The notes beneath the pieces were generated by a model. That model had not been told where the DNA came from. It made no database searches and worked only from the letters and a program-made list of their open reading frames with translations. From JAVKSL01 sp039583695 (GTDB taxonomy: Bacteria > Actinomycetota > Acidimicrobiia > Acidimicrobiales > JAJPHD01): 12,756 bases of DNA. The stretch lies in contig JAVKSL010000074.1 in assembly GCA_039583695.1 (NCBI GenBank), forward strand, positions 1 to 12,756. Direction: 5' to 3'. The translations under genes were made by a program, and so were the position numbers. This document shows, in pieces, positions 1 through 6,162 of the stretch. How positions within the stretch are numbered: position 1 is the first letter of the stretch; each line of letters opens with the position of its first letter.

Positions 1-2
1 GG

Positions 3-87
3 TGGTGGGCGTGGAGGGACTCGAACCCTCATGCCCGAAGGGCCACGGATTTTAAGTCCGCTGTGTATGCCATTCCACCACACGCCC
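3..87 (-). tRNA. tRNA-Leu (anticodon UAA)
   Basis: Read on the minus strand, a full cloverleaf is visible. The acceptor arms GGGCGTG (87-81) and CACGCCC (13-7) pair over 7 bp and are followed by discriminator A and an encoded CCA (5-3). The anticodon arm is GCGGA-CTTAAAA-TCCGT, giving anticodon UAA in a normal 7-nt loop. A long variable arm (GCCC/GGGC stem) makes it a class II tRNA, as expected for Leu. The T-arm is GAGGG-TTCGAGT-CCCTC. It lies 10 bp downstream of the GNAT gene that ends at 98, on the same strand, and probably has its own promoter (see 95-100). The gene looks intact. No integrase or att-like repeat is seen nearby in the window. Confidence 0.96.
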
Positions 88-94
88 GACCCCG

Positions 95-100
95 ATCCTA
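95..100 (-). promoter_or_regulatory. Candidate -10 element (TAGGAT) for the tRNA-Leu gene
   Basis: On the minus strand TAGGAT occupies 100-95 and ends 7 nt before the mature tRNA 5' end (87), the distance expected between a -10 hexamer and the transcription start. It matches the actinobacterial TAnnnT pattern. Its first three bases are the TAG stop codon of the upstream GNAT gene (100-98). No good -35 is seen. The tRNA may therefore be transcribed independently of, or in addition to, read-through from the upstream genes. Confidence 0.45.
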
Positions 101-610
101 GCCCAGCTGCTTGACGAAGCTGACCAGCCTGAGCCCCGGAACCGGCTCCCAGTCCCGCTCCGGCGCCCGCTCGAACCCCGCCCGCAGGTAGAGCCGGTGC
201 GCAGCCACCATCACATCGGTGGAGAAAAGCGCTATCGCCACCCGCTCCGTCGCCCGGGCCCTGTCCACGCACGCCGCCACCAGGGCGCTGCCGGCGCCAA
301 CGCCTCGTGCCCGCGGGTCGACGGCGAGCATCCTGATCCCGGCCTCGCCCGGGCGCAGCATCTCGGCCATCGGCGAGGCAGGGTCGCTCACGTAGGTCAC
401 CGCTCCCACAACCTCCCCACCGAGCACGGCCACCAGCACGATCGAGGAGCTCGACCGGCCCGCCACGTCGGCCAGCTCGGCGGCGTAAGCGTCGGAGAGG
501 CCTGGCCCTGCCACACCCCGGAACGCGGCCACGGTGAGGGTGGCCACCGCCTCCAGGTCCTCGTCCCGAACGGCCCGCACCTTTAGGCCCTTTGGAGGAA
601 TATGCCTCAT
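98..610 (-). CDS. GNAT-family N-acetyltransferase
   Basis: A 170-residue single-domain acetyltransferase that would transfer acetyl from acetyl-CoA to an unidentified amine; cytosolic. The GNAT fold is visible: KVRAVRDEDLEAVA at the N-terminus (beta1/alpha1), GGEVVGAVTYV (64-74), then GIRMLAVDPRARGVGAGSAL (91-110) holding the acetyl-CoA pyrophosphate-binding motif RxxGxG (R102-G107), and AAHRLYLRAGFER (136-148), the typical C-terminal motif. The frame is open further upstream to 670, but that would overlap the MaoC gene ending at 648. The ATG at 610 starts just before the first GNAT strand and has AGAGG 9 nt upstream, so it is preferred. Gap to the upstream MaoC gene is 37 bp, so it is probably last in that operon. 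The substrate cannot be inferred; it could be a small molecule, a protein N-terminus or an antibiotic. Confidence 0.85.
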   Translation of the reverse strand: MRHIPPKGLKVRAVRDEDLEAVATLTVAAFRGVAGPGLSDAYAAELADVAGRSSSSIVLVAVLGGEVVGAVTYVSDPASPMAEMLRPGEAGIRMLAVDPRARGVGAGSALVAACVDRARATERVAIALFSTDVMVAAHRLYLRAGFERAPERDWEPVPGLRLVSFVKQLG

Positions 611-647
611 CTTGCCGAGCCTCTGTGCCCACTCCCCACCTGCGCCC

Positions 648-1484
648 TCACGCCAGGGTGCAGCGCCCATGCTGGATCACCACGTCGCCACGCTGGGTCG
701 AGGTCCGAAACACTGCCCCGTCACCCTCGACCCACAGCGAGACGGTCAGGGTGTCTCCGGGATACACGGGAGCGGCGAAGCGGCCTTGCATCGCCCGCAT
801 GCGTCCGGGATCCGAGCCGCACAGCCGGCTCAACAGGGCTCTCCCCGTGAAGCCCCAGGTGCAAAGACCGTGCAGGATCGGGCGGTCGAAGCCCGCACGA
901 GCTGCGTAGCGGGGGTCACTGTGCAAGGGGTTGCGGTCCCCGGAGAGCCGGTACAACAGGGCCTGATCGTCCCTGGTCGGATAGCTGACCACCTCGTCAG
1001 GGGGACGGCTCGGCTCACCAGCCCGCTCCGATGGGCCTCTGGCCCCCCCCCACCCGCCCTCGCCGCGAATGAACGCCGAGGCTCGGTTGGTGAAGAGCCA
1101 CTCGCCAGAAGCTGCGTCCACCGAGCACGACTCGGTAACCACCACCGCTCCTGAGCCCTTGTCCCAGATGCCCACGATCGTCGAGGTGGTCGATACGGTG
1201 CCGCTGACGGGAAGCGCACCTGCCAGCTCCAAGCAGTGCTCCCCGTGAACCAGCATCGCCGGGTCGTATTCGCCGACCACCGAAGGCGCGGGCCGGCGAG
1301 GACCCCCCAGGGTCGCAAAGGTCGGCAGCACCTCCTGAGGCAGTCCTTCGGTGTTCTCGGTGGTGAAGGAGGCCTCGTCGGGTCCAGCCCCCACGCCCAG
1401 CGCGTAGAGTATGCACGCCGTGGAGTCCCAGCTCCAGCTGCGCGAAGCGCTGGTGGCGCCGAGCGCCCCTGGGTCAATCGGCAC
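648..1484 (-). CDS. MaoC-like (R)-specific enoyl-CoA hydratase (hydratase 2 family)
   Basis: A 278-residue double hot-dog protein of the hydratase 2/MaoC family, which hydrates trans-2-enoyl-CoA to (R)-3-hydroxyacyl-CoA; cytosolic. The N-terminal hot-dog spans about residues 15-140 (with YALGVGAGPDE, a family-typical stretch) and the C-terminal one about 165-278. The hydratase 2 motif YRLSGDRNPLHSD (178-190) supplies the expected catalytic pair D183 and H188, followed by GFDRPILHGLCTWGF. A Gly/Pro/Ser-rich linker (about 141-165) joins the halves. GTG start at 1484, 21 bp after the stop of the RimJ-like gene, so probably co-transcribed with it; the ribosome binding site is weak. In actinobacteria such proteins act in fatty acid, steroid or hydroxyalkanoate metabolism; which one applies here is not visible. 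Family assignment is firm, the pathway is not. Confidence 0.88.
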   Translation of the reverse strand: MPIDPGALGATSASRSWSWDSTACILYALGVGAGPDEASFTTENTEGLPQEVLPTFATLGGPRRPAPSVVGEYDPAMLVHGEHCLELAGALPVSGTVSTTSTIVGIWDKGSGAVVVTESCSVDAASGEWLFTNRASAFIRGEGGWGGARGPSERAGEPSRPPDEVVSYPTRDDQALLYRLSGDRNPLHSDPRYAARAGFDRPILHGLCTWGFTGRALLSRLCGSDPGRMRAMQGRFAAPVYPGDTLTVSLWVEGDGAVFRTSTQRGDVVIQHGRCTLA

Positions 1485-1505
1485 GTGTACGGTCGCCCCA
1501 GCAGC

Positions 1506-2150
1506 TCAAGAGCTCGCTGCCCGCTCGGGGAGCAGCCAGTGCCGAAGATAGGCCTGACTGCGCTCTTCCCACTCCTCGGCGGTGATGGCATAGCGCATGT
1601 GGTCCTCCCAGACCCCGTTGATCTCGAGATAGCGCAGCGCCACGCCCTCCTCTCGAAGGCCGAGCTTCTCCGCCACCCGCCGGCTGGGTAGGTTCCTCGG
1701 GATGATGGAGACCTGGACCCGGTGGAGCCCGAGCACCTCGAATGCGAAGCGCAGCATGACCACGGCAGCCTCGGGTATGTATCCCTGGCCCGCCAGGGCC
1801 TGGTCCACCCAGTACCCGAGGTAGGCATTCTGGAACGGGCCCCGCTGGACAGAGGACAGGTTGATCTCGCCGATCAGGCGAGAAGCCTCGTGGTAGGTGG
1901 GGCCGATGAAGATCCCGAACCCATATGCCGTGCCCAGCTGGCGCTCTCGCTCGCGGACGCCGCAGCGGGCGGCGAAGGCCCGCCGATCCTCGACCACATT
2001 GCCAGAGCCGAGAGGCGCCGTGGGCTCCCATGGCTCCAGCCAGTTCCGGCAGCGTCGCCGGACCTCCCGCCATCGCTCGAAGTCGTGAGCCCCGAGAGGC
2101 CGCAGCATGACCCGCCGACCCACGAGCTCTATCGACCGAACGGCTAGCAC
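1506..2150 (-). CDS. RimJ/RimL-family GNAT acetyltransferase (ribosomal-protein-alanine N-acetyltransferase-like)
   Basis: A 214-residue acetyltransferase of the RimJ subgroup, which acetylates protein N-termini (RimJ acts on ribosomal protein S5 in E. coli); cytosolic. Diagnostic stretches are RRVMLRPL (12-19), RRRCRNWLEPWEPT (31-44, characteristic of actinobacterial RimJ-like proteins), LIGEINLSS (92-100), ALAGQGYIPEA (118-128, the acetyl-CoA-binding loop), and GLHRVQVSIIPRNLPSRRVA (141-160) with EKLGLREEG after it. The GTG start at 2150 has no spaced Shine-Dalgarno (GGAG abuts it), but TAATAT at 2162-2157 lies 6 nt upstream, which fits a leaderless mRNA starting at this GTG. Alternative starts would be GTG 2123 or ATG 2108. 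It probably heads the unit RimJ-MaoC-GNAT, separate from the sugar genes although only 26 bp downstream of them. Its true substrate is unknown. Confidence 0.87.
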   Translation of the reverse strand: MLAVRSIELVGRRVMLRPLGAHDFERWREVRRRCRNWLEPWEPTAPLGSGNVVEDRRAFAARCGVRERERQLGTAYGFGIFIGPTYHEASRLIGEINLSSVQRGPFQNAYLGYWVDQALAGQGYIPEAAVVMLRFAFEVLGLHRVQVSIIPRNLPSRRVAEKLGLREEGVALRYLEINGVWEDHMRYAITAEEWEERSQAYLRHWLLPERAASS

Positions 2151-2156
2151 CTCCGG

Positions 2157-2162
2157 ATATTA
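2157..2162 (-). promoter_or_regulatory. Candidate -10 element (TAATAT), leaderless promoter of the RimJ-like gene
   Basis: Minus-strand TAATAT (2162-2157) matches TAnnnT and is close to TATAAT. It lies in the 26-bp gap after the Asp-box gene stop (2179-2177) and ends 6 nt before the GTG start at 2150, so transcription would begin at or next to that G. No recognisable -35. This is the best -10 match seen on the minus strand between 98 and 6093. Confidence 0.5.
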
Positions 2163-2176
2163 CCCATGTCAGGCCC

Positions 2177-3103
2177 TCACACCCAGACCAGCCACTGCGG
2201 GCAAGCCAGACCCCGGGCGATCTCGGTCCAGCTGGCACCCCCGTCCAACGAGGTGAGGACCTCGCCGGCGTTGCTTGCCACCGCAACCTGGCCGCCGCTG
2301 GCCGCCATCCTGCCCGTGTCAATTATCCTGCCGGTGTCCCCGCTGGCTACCGACGACCCCGGGAGCCCGCAGGATCGGAACGGCGCCCAACCTTCGAGAG
2401 GCGCCCGAAGCACCTGGGCGTTGCCCCCCCTTGGGCCTTGCGAGACCGACACCAGCACCGTGTCTCCAACCAGCGACACCGCCCGGCAGTACCTGTATGG
2501 TAGGCCGTCATCCCGAAGACGCCACGAGGCGCCGCCGTCCCTGCTGATCGCCAGGCCGTCAGCGCAGGCGGCGAGGACCATATCCGGCTGGTCAGCTCGG
2601 GGGCAGGAGACCTGATGGACATCGGCGCGCATGTCGATGGTGGCCGACCAGGTGGCACCGCCGTCATGCGAGCGCAGGATGCCGCCCACATGGACGTTGG
2701 CAAACCATGTCCCGTCCCCGGCGATCGCCAGCGACCGCACCTCTGGTGGCCCACCCCAAGGTGTGTACCACTGACCCCTGGTCGGAGCGTGAGCGAACGC
2801 CGGGACCGCCGATATTTGGCCGTTGCTGCCGATCTGGACCAGCCCCGCTCCCGCTGTTCCGATCAGCGGCCCAGCCGGACCGACCGCCAGGCAGGTCAGC
2901 TCCTGGCCCCAGCGGGCGACGCCGGCCCAGACTCGTTCCGGCCTGCGCTGCCAGACCTCGTTGCCATCCACCAGCGCCCACCAGGCTACACCATCAGGGA
3001 CCACCGCTCTCACCTGGTGGCCGGCAAGCTCCACCCGCCAGTCCCAGCCGCCCTTGGGCCTCACACCGACGTGGATCCCCTCCGATGTCGCCACGACGAG
3101 CAC
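2177..3103 (-). CDS. Asp-box (BNR repeat) beta-propeller-like protein, function unknown
   Basis: A 308-residue protein with three clear Asp-box motifs SxDGGxxW: SHDGGATW (145-152), SRDGGASW (187-194) and SLDGGASW (285-292). Asp boxes mark beta-hairpin turns in six- or seven-bladed propellers such as sialidases, VPS10 and the YCF48/HCF136 photosystem II assembly factor. Repeating strand-like patches (LVVATSEGIHVGV, CLAVGPAGPLIGTAGAG, MVLAACADGLAIS, QVAVASNAGEVLTS) fit a propeller. No FRIP motif or sialidase catalytic set is seen, so enzyme activity is not supported; no signal peptide or membrane segment either, so it is probably cytosolic. The frame is open upstream to 3241, but GTG at 3103 is chosen: GGAG sits 8 nt upstream (3115-3112) and the preceding gene stops at 3105, one base away. 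It therefore belongs to the sugar operon. A scaffold or regulatory role for the glycan enzymes is speculation. Confidence 0.82.
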   Translation of the reverse strand: MLVVATSEGIHVGVRPKGGWDWRVELAGHQVRAVVPDGVAWWALVDGNEVWQRRPERVWAGVARWGQELTCLAVGPAGPLIGTAGAGLVQIGSNGQISAVPAFAHAPTRGQWYTPWGGPPEVRSLAIAGDGTWFANVHVGGILRSHDGGATWSATIDMRADVHQVSCPRADQPDMVLAACADGLAISRDGGASWRLRDDGLPYRYCRAVSLVGDTVLVSVSQGPRGGNAQVLRAPLEGWAPFRSCGLPGSSVASGDTGRIIDTGRMAASGGQVAVASNAGEVLTSLDGGASWTEIARGLACPQWLVWV

Positions 3104-3104
3104 C

Positions 3105-3830
3105 TCAAGAGCTCCGGCGGAGTCCCACCGCCATCCCCCGCGCCCACCATCGCAGGTAGAGGGGCAGCCAGCGCCGCAGGTCGAAGCGGCTCTCACCCTC
3201 CGTGCGGCCGTACCAGGTGACCGGGACCTCGGCCATCGCAAATCCGCCTGCGTAAGCCTTCACCGACAGCTCCAGCGCCACCTCGAAGCCGCCGGTGCTC
3301 TCGATGCCCACCTGTTCCAAGAAGTCCCGGGAATAAAGCTTGTAGTTGTTGGTCGGGTCGTGGATCGGCATCCTGCCCACATGGTGCAACAACAGCCCAG
3401 CCGCCCGGCTGGCCAGCGCCTTGGCGCGGGGTCCGCCGATCTGCTCCCCGCCGGGCGCGTAGCGACTCGCGGCCACCACCGCCGCCCCAGCTTTGGCCAG
3501 GGCCACCATCTCATCAGCCACCCGGTGGTCGTCCGACCCGTCGGCCATGCCCACCAGCACGAAGCGACCCCGTGTGGCCGCGATGCCCGAACGGATCGCA
3601 TTTAGGGCCCCGGCACCGAGCTCGTTGCGATGCAGGCGCACTCCGGGGAGCTCGCCCAGCAGCTTGCGCACCGGAGGAAGGGTGTCGTCCTCCTCGAAGT
3701 CGTAGACCACCACCACCTCGTGCGGCGTGCTCACCTGATCCTCGATGGAGCGCAGGACAGCGGCGATGGTGGCGCCCTCGTTGCGCACCGGGATGACCAC
3801 CGACAACAGTGGGACACCGATCTCGCTCAC
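3105..3830 (-). CDS. GT2 glycosyltransferase, dolichol-phosphate-mannose-synthase-like
   Basis: A 241-residue GT-A glycosyltransferase. Family members transfer a sugar from an NDP/GDP-sugar to a polyprenyl phosphate at the inner face of the membrane. Visible: LLSVVIPVRNEGATI (8-22, the GT2 nucleotide-binding start), VVVYDFEEDDTL (40-51), LGAGALNAIRSGIAATRG (71-88), VGMADGSDDH (93-102, in the position of the DxD-type metal site; D97 and D100/D101), DPTNNYKLYSRDFLE (158-172) and GESRFDLRRWLPLYLRW (212-228), all typical of DPM1-like enzymes. No C-terminal transmembrane helix is present. GTG start at 3830 overlaps the epimerase stop (GTGA, 4 bp) and its own stop is 1 bp from the next start, so translation is probably coupled on both sides. 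The donor sugar may be the product of the two upstream enzymes, which is an inference. Confidence 0.88.
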   Translation of the reverse strand: MSEIGVPLLSVVIPVRNEGATIAAVLRSIEDQVSTPHEVVVVYDFEEDDTLPPVRKLLGELPGVRLHRNELGAGALNAIRSGIAATRGRFVLVGMADGSDDHRVADEMVALAKAGAAVVAASRYAPGGEQIGGPRAKALASRAAGLLLHHVGRMPIHDPTNNYKLYSRDFLEQVGIESTGGFEVALELSVKAYAGGFAMAEVPVTWYGRTEGESRFDLRRWLPLYLRWWARGMAVGLRRSS

Positions 3831-4849
3831 AGGCGCCCAGCCCGGCGCTCGGCGCCCACCCAGGCGATCACCTCGTCCAGCATCTCCTCGAGCGTGGTGG
3901 TTGCCTCGAAGCCGAGCACGTCGGCAGCCTTGGCCACATCTGGGATCCGCTGGGCCACGTCGTGCTCGAAGGGCTGGTCGTGCACCAGGCGCAGGGGCAT
4001 ATCCCCCCTAACCTTACGCCAGATCAGGCCGGCCAGCTCGGCGACGGTCGTGCCCTGGTTGGTGGAGAGGTTGAAGTCCCCGTTGAGCGCCAGTGGAGAC
4101 TCCATCGCCAGGCGAATCCCCCTGGCCAGGTCGCCACCGTAGGTATAGTGACGCACCTGGGTGCCGTCTCCGAGAACGTGGAGTGGGTCCTGACCAGCCA
4201 GGACCTTCAGGACCAGGTCCGGAACCACGTGGCTCATGGCCAGCTTGACGTTGCCGGACATGACCGTGACGTCCCGCAGGGCGCGGCGCTCCCCCACCCC
4301 GACGCAGTTGAAGGGGCGCACGATGGTGTAAGGCAGCTTGTACTGCTCCCAGGCGCCCCGGGCGAAGTACTCCGCAGCCAGCTTCGAGAAGCCGTAGGTG
4401 GAGCGAGGGGGCGGGCTGGTGAGCTGGGCCCCTTCGGGCGTCGGAAAGCACACCGCGGACTCGTACACCATCGACGACGACACCACGACGATGCGCCCCA
4501 GGCGGCCCGCCGCGTGGGCTGCGATCGCCGCATCGAAGGTGGAGGCCATGATCCGCTCGTTCTCGGCCAGCAGGTCGTAGGCAAAGGCGTGGAAGTAGCT
4601 GATCCCACCGATCATCGCCGCGCCAGCGACCACTTGGTCCACGTCGGCCGCCAGCTCGCGCATCGTCGCGGGGTCGCGGGCGTCCCCCTCGACGAGCGTG
4701 AAGCGGGGGTGGGCATCGAAGCTGCGGCGGAGGGGGCCGTATTTCGAGAAGTTGTCCAGGCCCACCACCTCCCAGCCGGCCTCCAAGAGCTCGGGGACCA
4801 GGTATCCGGCTATGAAACCCGCTGCACCGGTCAGCAATGCCCTCTTCAC
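3827..4849 (-). CDS. NAD-dependent nucleotide-sugar epimerase/dehydratase (extended SDR)
   Basis: A 340-residue extended short-chain dehydrogenase acting on an NDP-sugar; cytosolic. The Rossmann motif is TGAAGFIAGYL (7-17), with Ala at position 14 where TGxxGFIG usually has Gly; D32 in GLDNFSK should bind the NAD ribose. The catalytic set is S125/S126 (VVSSSMVYE) and YGFSK (Y152, K156). The substrate half carries IVRPFNCVGVGE (176-187), LHVLGDGTQVRHYTY (223-237) with GGDLARGI after it, and NLSTNQGTTV (260-269). AAMIGGISYFHA (77-88) slightly resembles the GDP-mannose 3,5-epimerase region, but not enough to name a reaction; C4 epimerase, uronate decarboxylase or 4,6-dehydratase remain possible. 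GTG start at 4849 overlaps the dehydrogenase stop as GTGA (4 bp), giving translational coupling; the longer open frame upstream (to 5644) merely lies over the dehydrogenase gene and is not used. Confidence 0.9.
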   Translation of the reverse strand: MKRALLTGAAGFIAGYLVPELLEAGWEVVGLDNFSKYGPLRRSFDAHPRFTLVEGDARDPATMRELAADVDQVVAGAAMIGGISYFHAFAYDLLAENERIMASTFDAAIAAHAAGRLGRIVVVSSSMVYESAVCFPTPEGAQLTSPPPRSTYGFSKLAAEYFARGAWEQYKLPYTIVRPFNCVGVGERRALRDVTVMSGNVKLAMSHVVPDLVLKVLAGQDPLHVLGDGTQVRHYTYGGDLARGIRLAMESPLALNGDFNLSTNQGTTVAELAGLIWRKVRGDMPLRLVHDQPFEHDVAQRIPDVAKAADVLGFEATTTLEEMLDEVIAWVGAERRAGRL

Positions 4850-6093
4850 AGGGTGATCTCGCCGGAAATGAGACCCCAGATGTCCACCACCCGGCGCCCG
4901 GAGAGATCGAGGCCCTTGTAAGCCGCGTGAGGGGCGCCGATCACGATGATCTCGGCGCCGGCCAGCGCAGTGTCGAGGTCCACCAGGCCGGGAGCGTCCA
5001 CGTAGGGATCGGTGCAGACCACCTTTGCCCCGGCGAAGGCCAGGAGCCGGCGCAGCTTGTAGCTGAGCGACGCCCGGATGTCGTCCGACTCGGCCTTGAA
5101 AGCCATGCCGAGGATCGCCACAGTGCGTCCCCGCAGGGTGCCGGAATCCTCCAGCGCCCGGACCACGACTTCGGGCAGGCCTTCGTTGACCAGCATGGCG
5201 GCGTGGCCGAGCACGAAGCTGCTGCGGCTGAACGCCGAGAGCTGCATGGTGTCCTTGAGCAGGCAGGGACCTGCCGCGAACCCGGGTCCCGGCAGGTCCT
5301 CGGCTCGGGGGTAGTCGAAGCGGACCGCGCCCAGGATGCGCTCGTAATCCAAGCCGGCCTCGGCGGCGATGGCGAAGAACTGGTTGGCCACCGCGAACTT
5401 CATGTAGCGCCAGCTGTTGGTGAACAGCTTGGCCAGCTCTGCCTCCCGGCTGGTGGTGTGCAGGGTGGTCACCCCCAGGGTGGCGAACAGCCCCGCTGCC
5501 CGGCTGGCGGCCACGTCGCCGTCGGCGCCCACGATCTGGGGGAGGCTGGTGAGCTCGGTGATGGCCCGACCCTGGCAGATGCGTTCGGGGCAGAAGGCCA
5601 CGTCCACCGTCGCGCCCCGCTCCGCCAGCACGCGAGTCACCCACTCGGTGGTGCCTGGATAGGCGGTCGAGCGCAGGACCACCAGGGCGCCGGGCACCAG
5701 GCAGGGGGCGATCTCGTCGATGACCCGCTCGAAGACTGAGAAGGTCGGGTTCAAGAACTCGTCGATGGGGGTGCCGACGACGAGGATCGCCGCCTTGGAG
5801 CGCTTGAGCATCGAGGCGTCGGCGGACAGCTCCAGGCGTCCAGTGACAAGGATCTCCGCCAGAAGCTCTGGCCCTCCTGCCTCGATGAACGGCATCCGAC
5901 CTGCGGCAACCTGGGCCATCTTGGCCTCATCGAGGTCGTAGACACCCACCCGGAGCCCAGCGCGGGCCATGATGAGCGCCAGAGGGAGCCCGACATGGCC
6001 GCACCCCCCCACTATGCAGACGTCGAGCCAGTCCGGTTGCTTGGTGGGCGGCGTGGTGCTGCCTCCCCGATCCGATCTCGGGTCCGGGTCCAC
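4846..6093 (-). CDS. Nucleotide-sugar dehydrogenase (UDP-glucose/UDP-ManNAc/GDP-Man dehydrogenase family)
   Basis: A 415-residue NAD-dependent dehydrogenase that oxidises the C6 alcohol of an NDP-sugar to a carboxylate in two steps, giving an NDP-uronic acid; cytosolic. N-terminal Rossmann domain: VCIVGGCGHVGLPLAL (25-40, GxGxxG G30/G32/G35), then VVGTPID (105-111), RSTAYPGTT (141-149) and FCPERICQG (167-175). Central domain: EAELAKLFTNSWRYMKFA (217-234) with the conserved Lys and Asn (K222, N226), then GFAAGPCLLKDT (271-282) holding the catalytic Cys277 with K280/D281. C-terminal UDP-binding domain: ILGMAFKAESDDIRASLSYK (327-346) and TDPYVD. All key residues are present and length is normal. 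GTG start at 6093 lies 9 nt after a minus-strand -10 (TAGTGT), so the transcript is leaderless or nearly so. It is the first gene of the sugar operon. UDP-glucose versus UDP-ManNAc specificity cannot be read by eye. Confidence 0.93.
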   Translation of the reverse strand: MDPDPRSDRGGSTTPPTKQPDWLDVCIVGGCGHVGLPLALIMARAGLRVGVYDLDEAKMAQVAAGRMPFIEAGGPELLAEILVTGRLELSADASMLKRSKAAILVVGTPIDEFLNPTFSVFERVIDEIAPCLVPGALVVLRSTAYPGTTEWVTRVLAERGATVDVAFCPERICQGRAITELTSLPQIVGADGDVAASRAAGLFATLGVTTLHTTSREAELAKLFTNSWRYMKFAVANQFFAIAAEAGLDYERILGAVRFDYPRAEDLPGPGFAAGPCLLKDTMQLSAFSRSSFVLGHAAMLVNEGLPEVVVRALEDSGTLRGRTVAILGMAFKAESDDIRASLSYKLRRLLAFAGAKVVCTDPYVDAPGLVDLDTALAGAEIIVIGAPHAAYKGLDLSGRRVVDIWGLISGEITL

Positions 6094-6142
6094 GAGCCAG
6101 GTACACTACCCGCTCCAGCTCTTGGCGAGCGCATTGCGATGG
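6094..6142. promoter_or_regulatory. Divergent promoter/leader element, copy A (bidirectional -10)
   Basis: GGTACACTACC (6100-6110) carries a TAnnnT hexamer on each strand: TACACT on plus (6102-6107) for the ABC transporter, and TAGTGT on minus (6108-6103) for the dehydrogenase gene whose GTG is at 6093. The two are offset by one base, the arrangement of a symmetric bidirectional -10. The 49-bp block matches 8220-8268 at 39 positions, including the leader stretch after the -10 (GCTCC, CTCTT, GCGAG, GCA, CGATG). No clear -35 is seen on either side. The ATG at 6139 in the block is in frame with the ATPase gene but is probably not its start, because G/C at third codon positions is low between 6139 and 6222. 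Confidence 0.6.
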
Positions 6143-6162
6143 TCGCGCCAGCTGGCAGCTGG

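Noticed and set aside
3..87. tRNA-associated integration site of a genomic island
   Set aside because: No integrase, no second copy of the tRNA 3' end and no compositional shift were seen in the window.
830..1828. 332-codon minus-strand open frame in another frame over the MaoC and RimJ-like genes
   Set aside because: Arg/Ser/Pro-rich translation typical of an off-frame; both real genes in this span have clear family motifs.
2177..3103. Sialidase (neuraminidase) annotation for the Asp-box protein
   Set aside because: Asp boxes alone are not diagnostic; no FRIP motif, arginine triad or Glu/Tyr set could be identified, and there is no secretion signal.
3104..3241. Longer N-terminus for the Asp-box gene (start at 3241)
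   Set aside because: It would overlap the 3' end of the DPM1-like gene by over 130 bp and add an Arg/Cys-rich stretch; the GTG at 3103 has a well-spaced GGAG.
3809..4921. 370-codon plus-strand open frame opposite the epimerase gene
   Set aside because: It is antisense to a gene with full SDR motifs, its protein has no recognisable fold and is rich in His/Gln/Val-type codons typical of the reverse strand of GC-rich genes.
4837..5739. 300-codon plus-strand open frame opposite the dehydrogenase gene
   Set aside because: Same reason: a GC-rich reverse-strand artefact; the minus-strand protein carries every catalytic motif.
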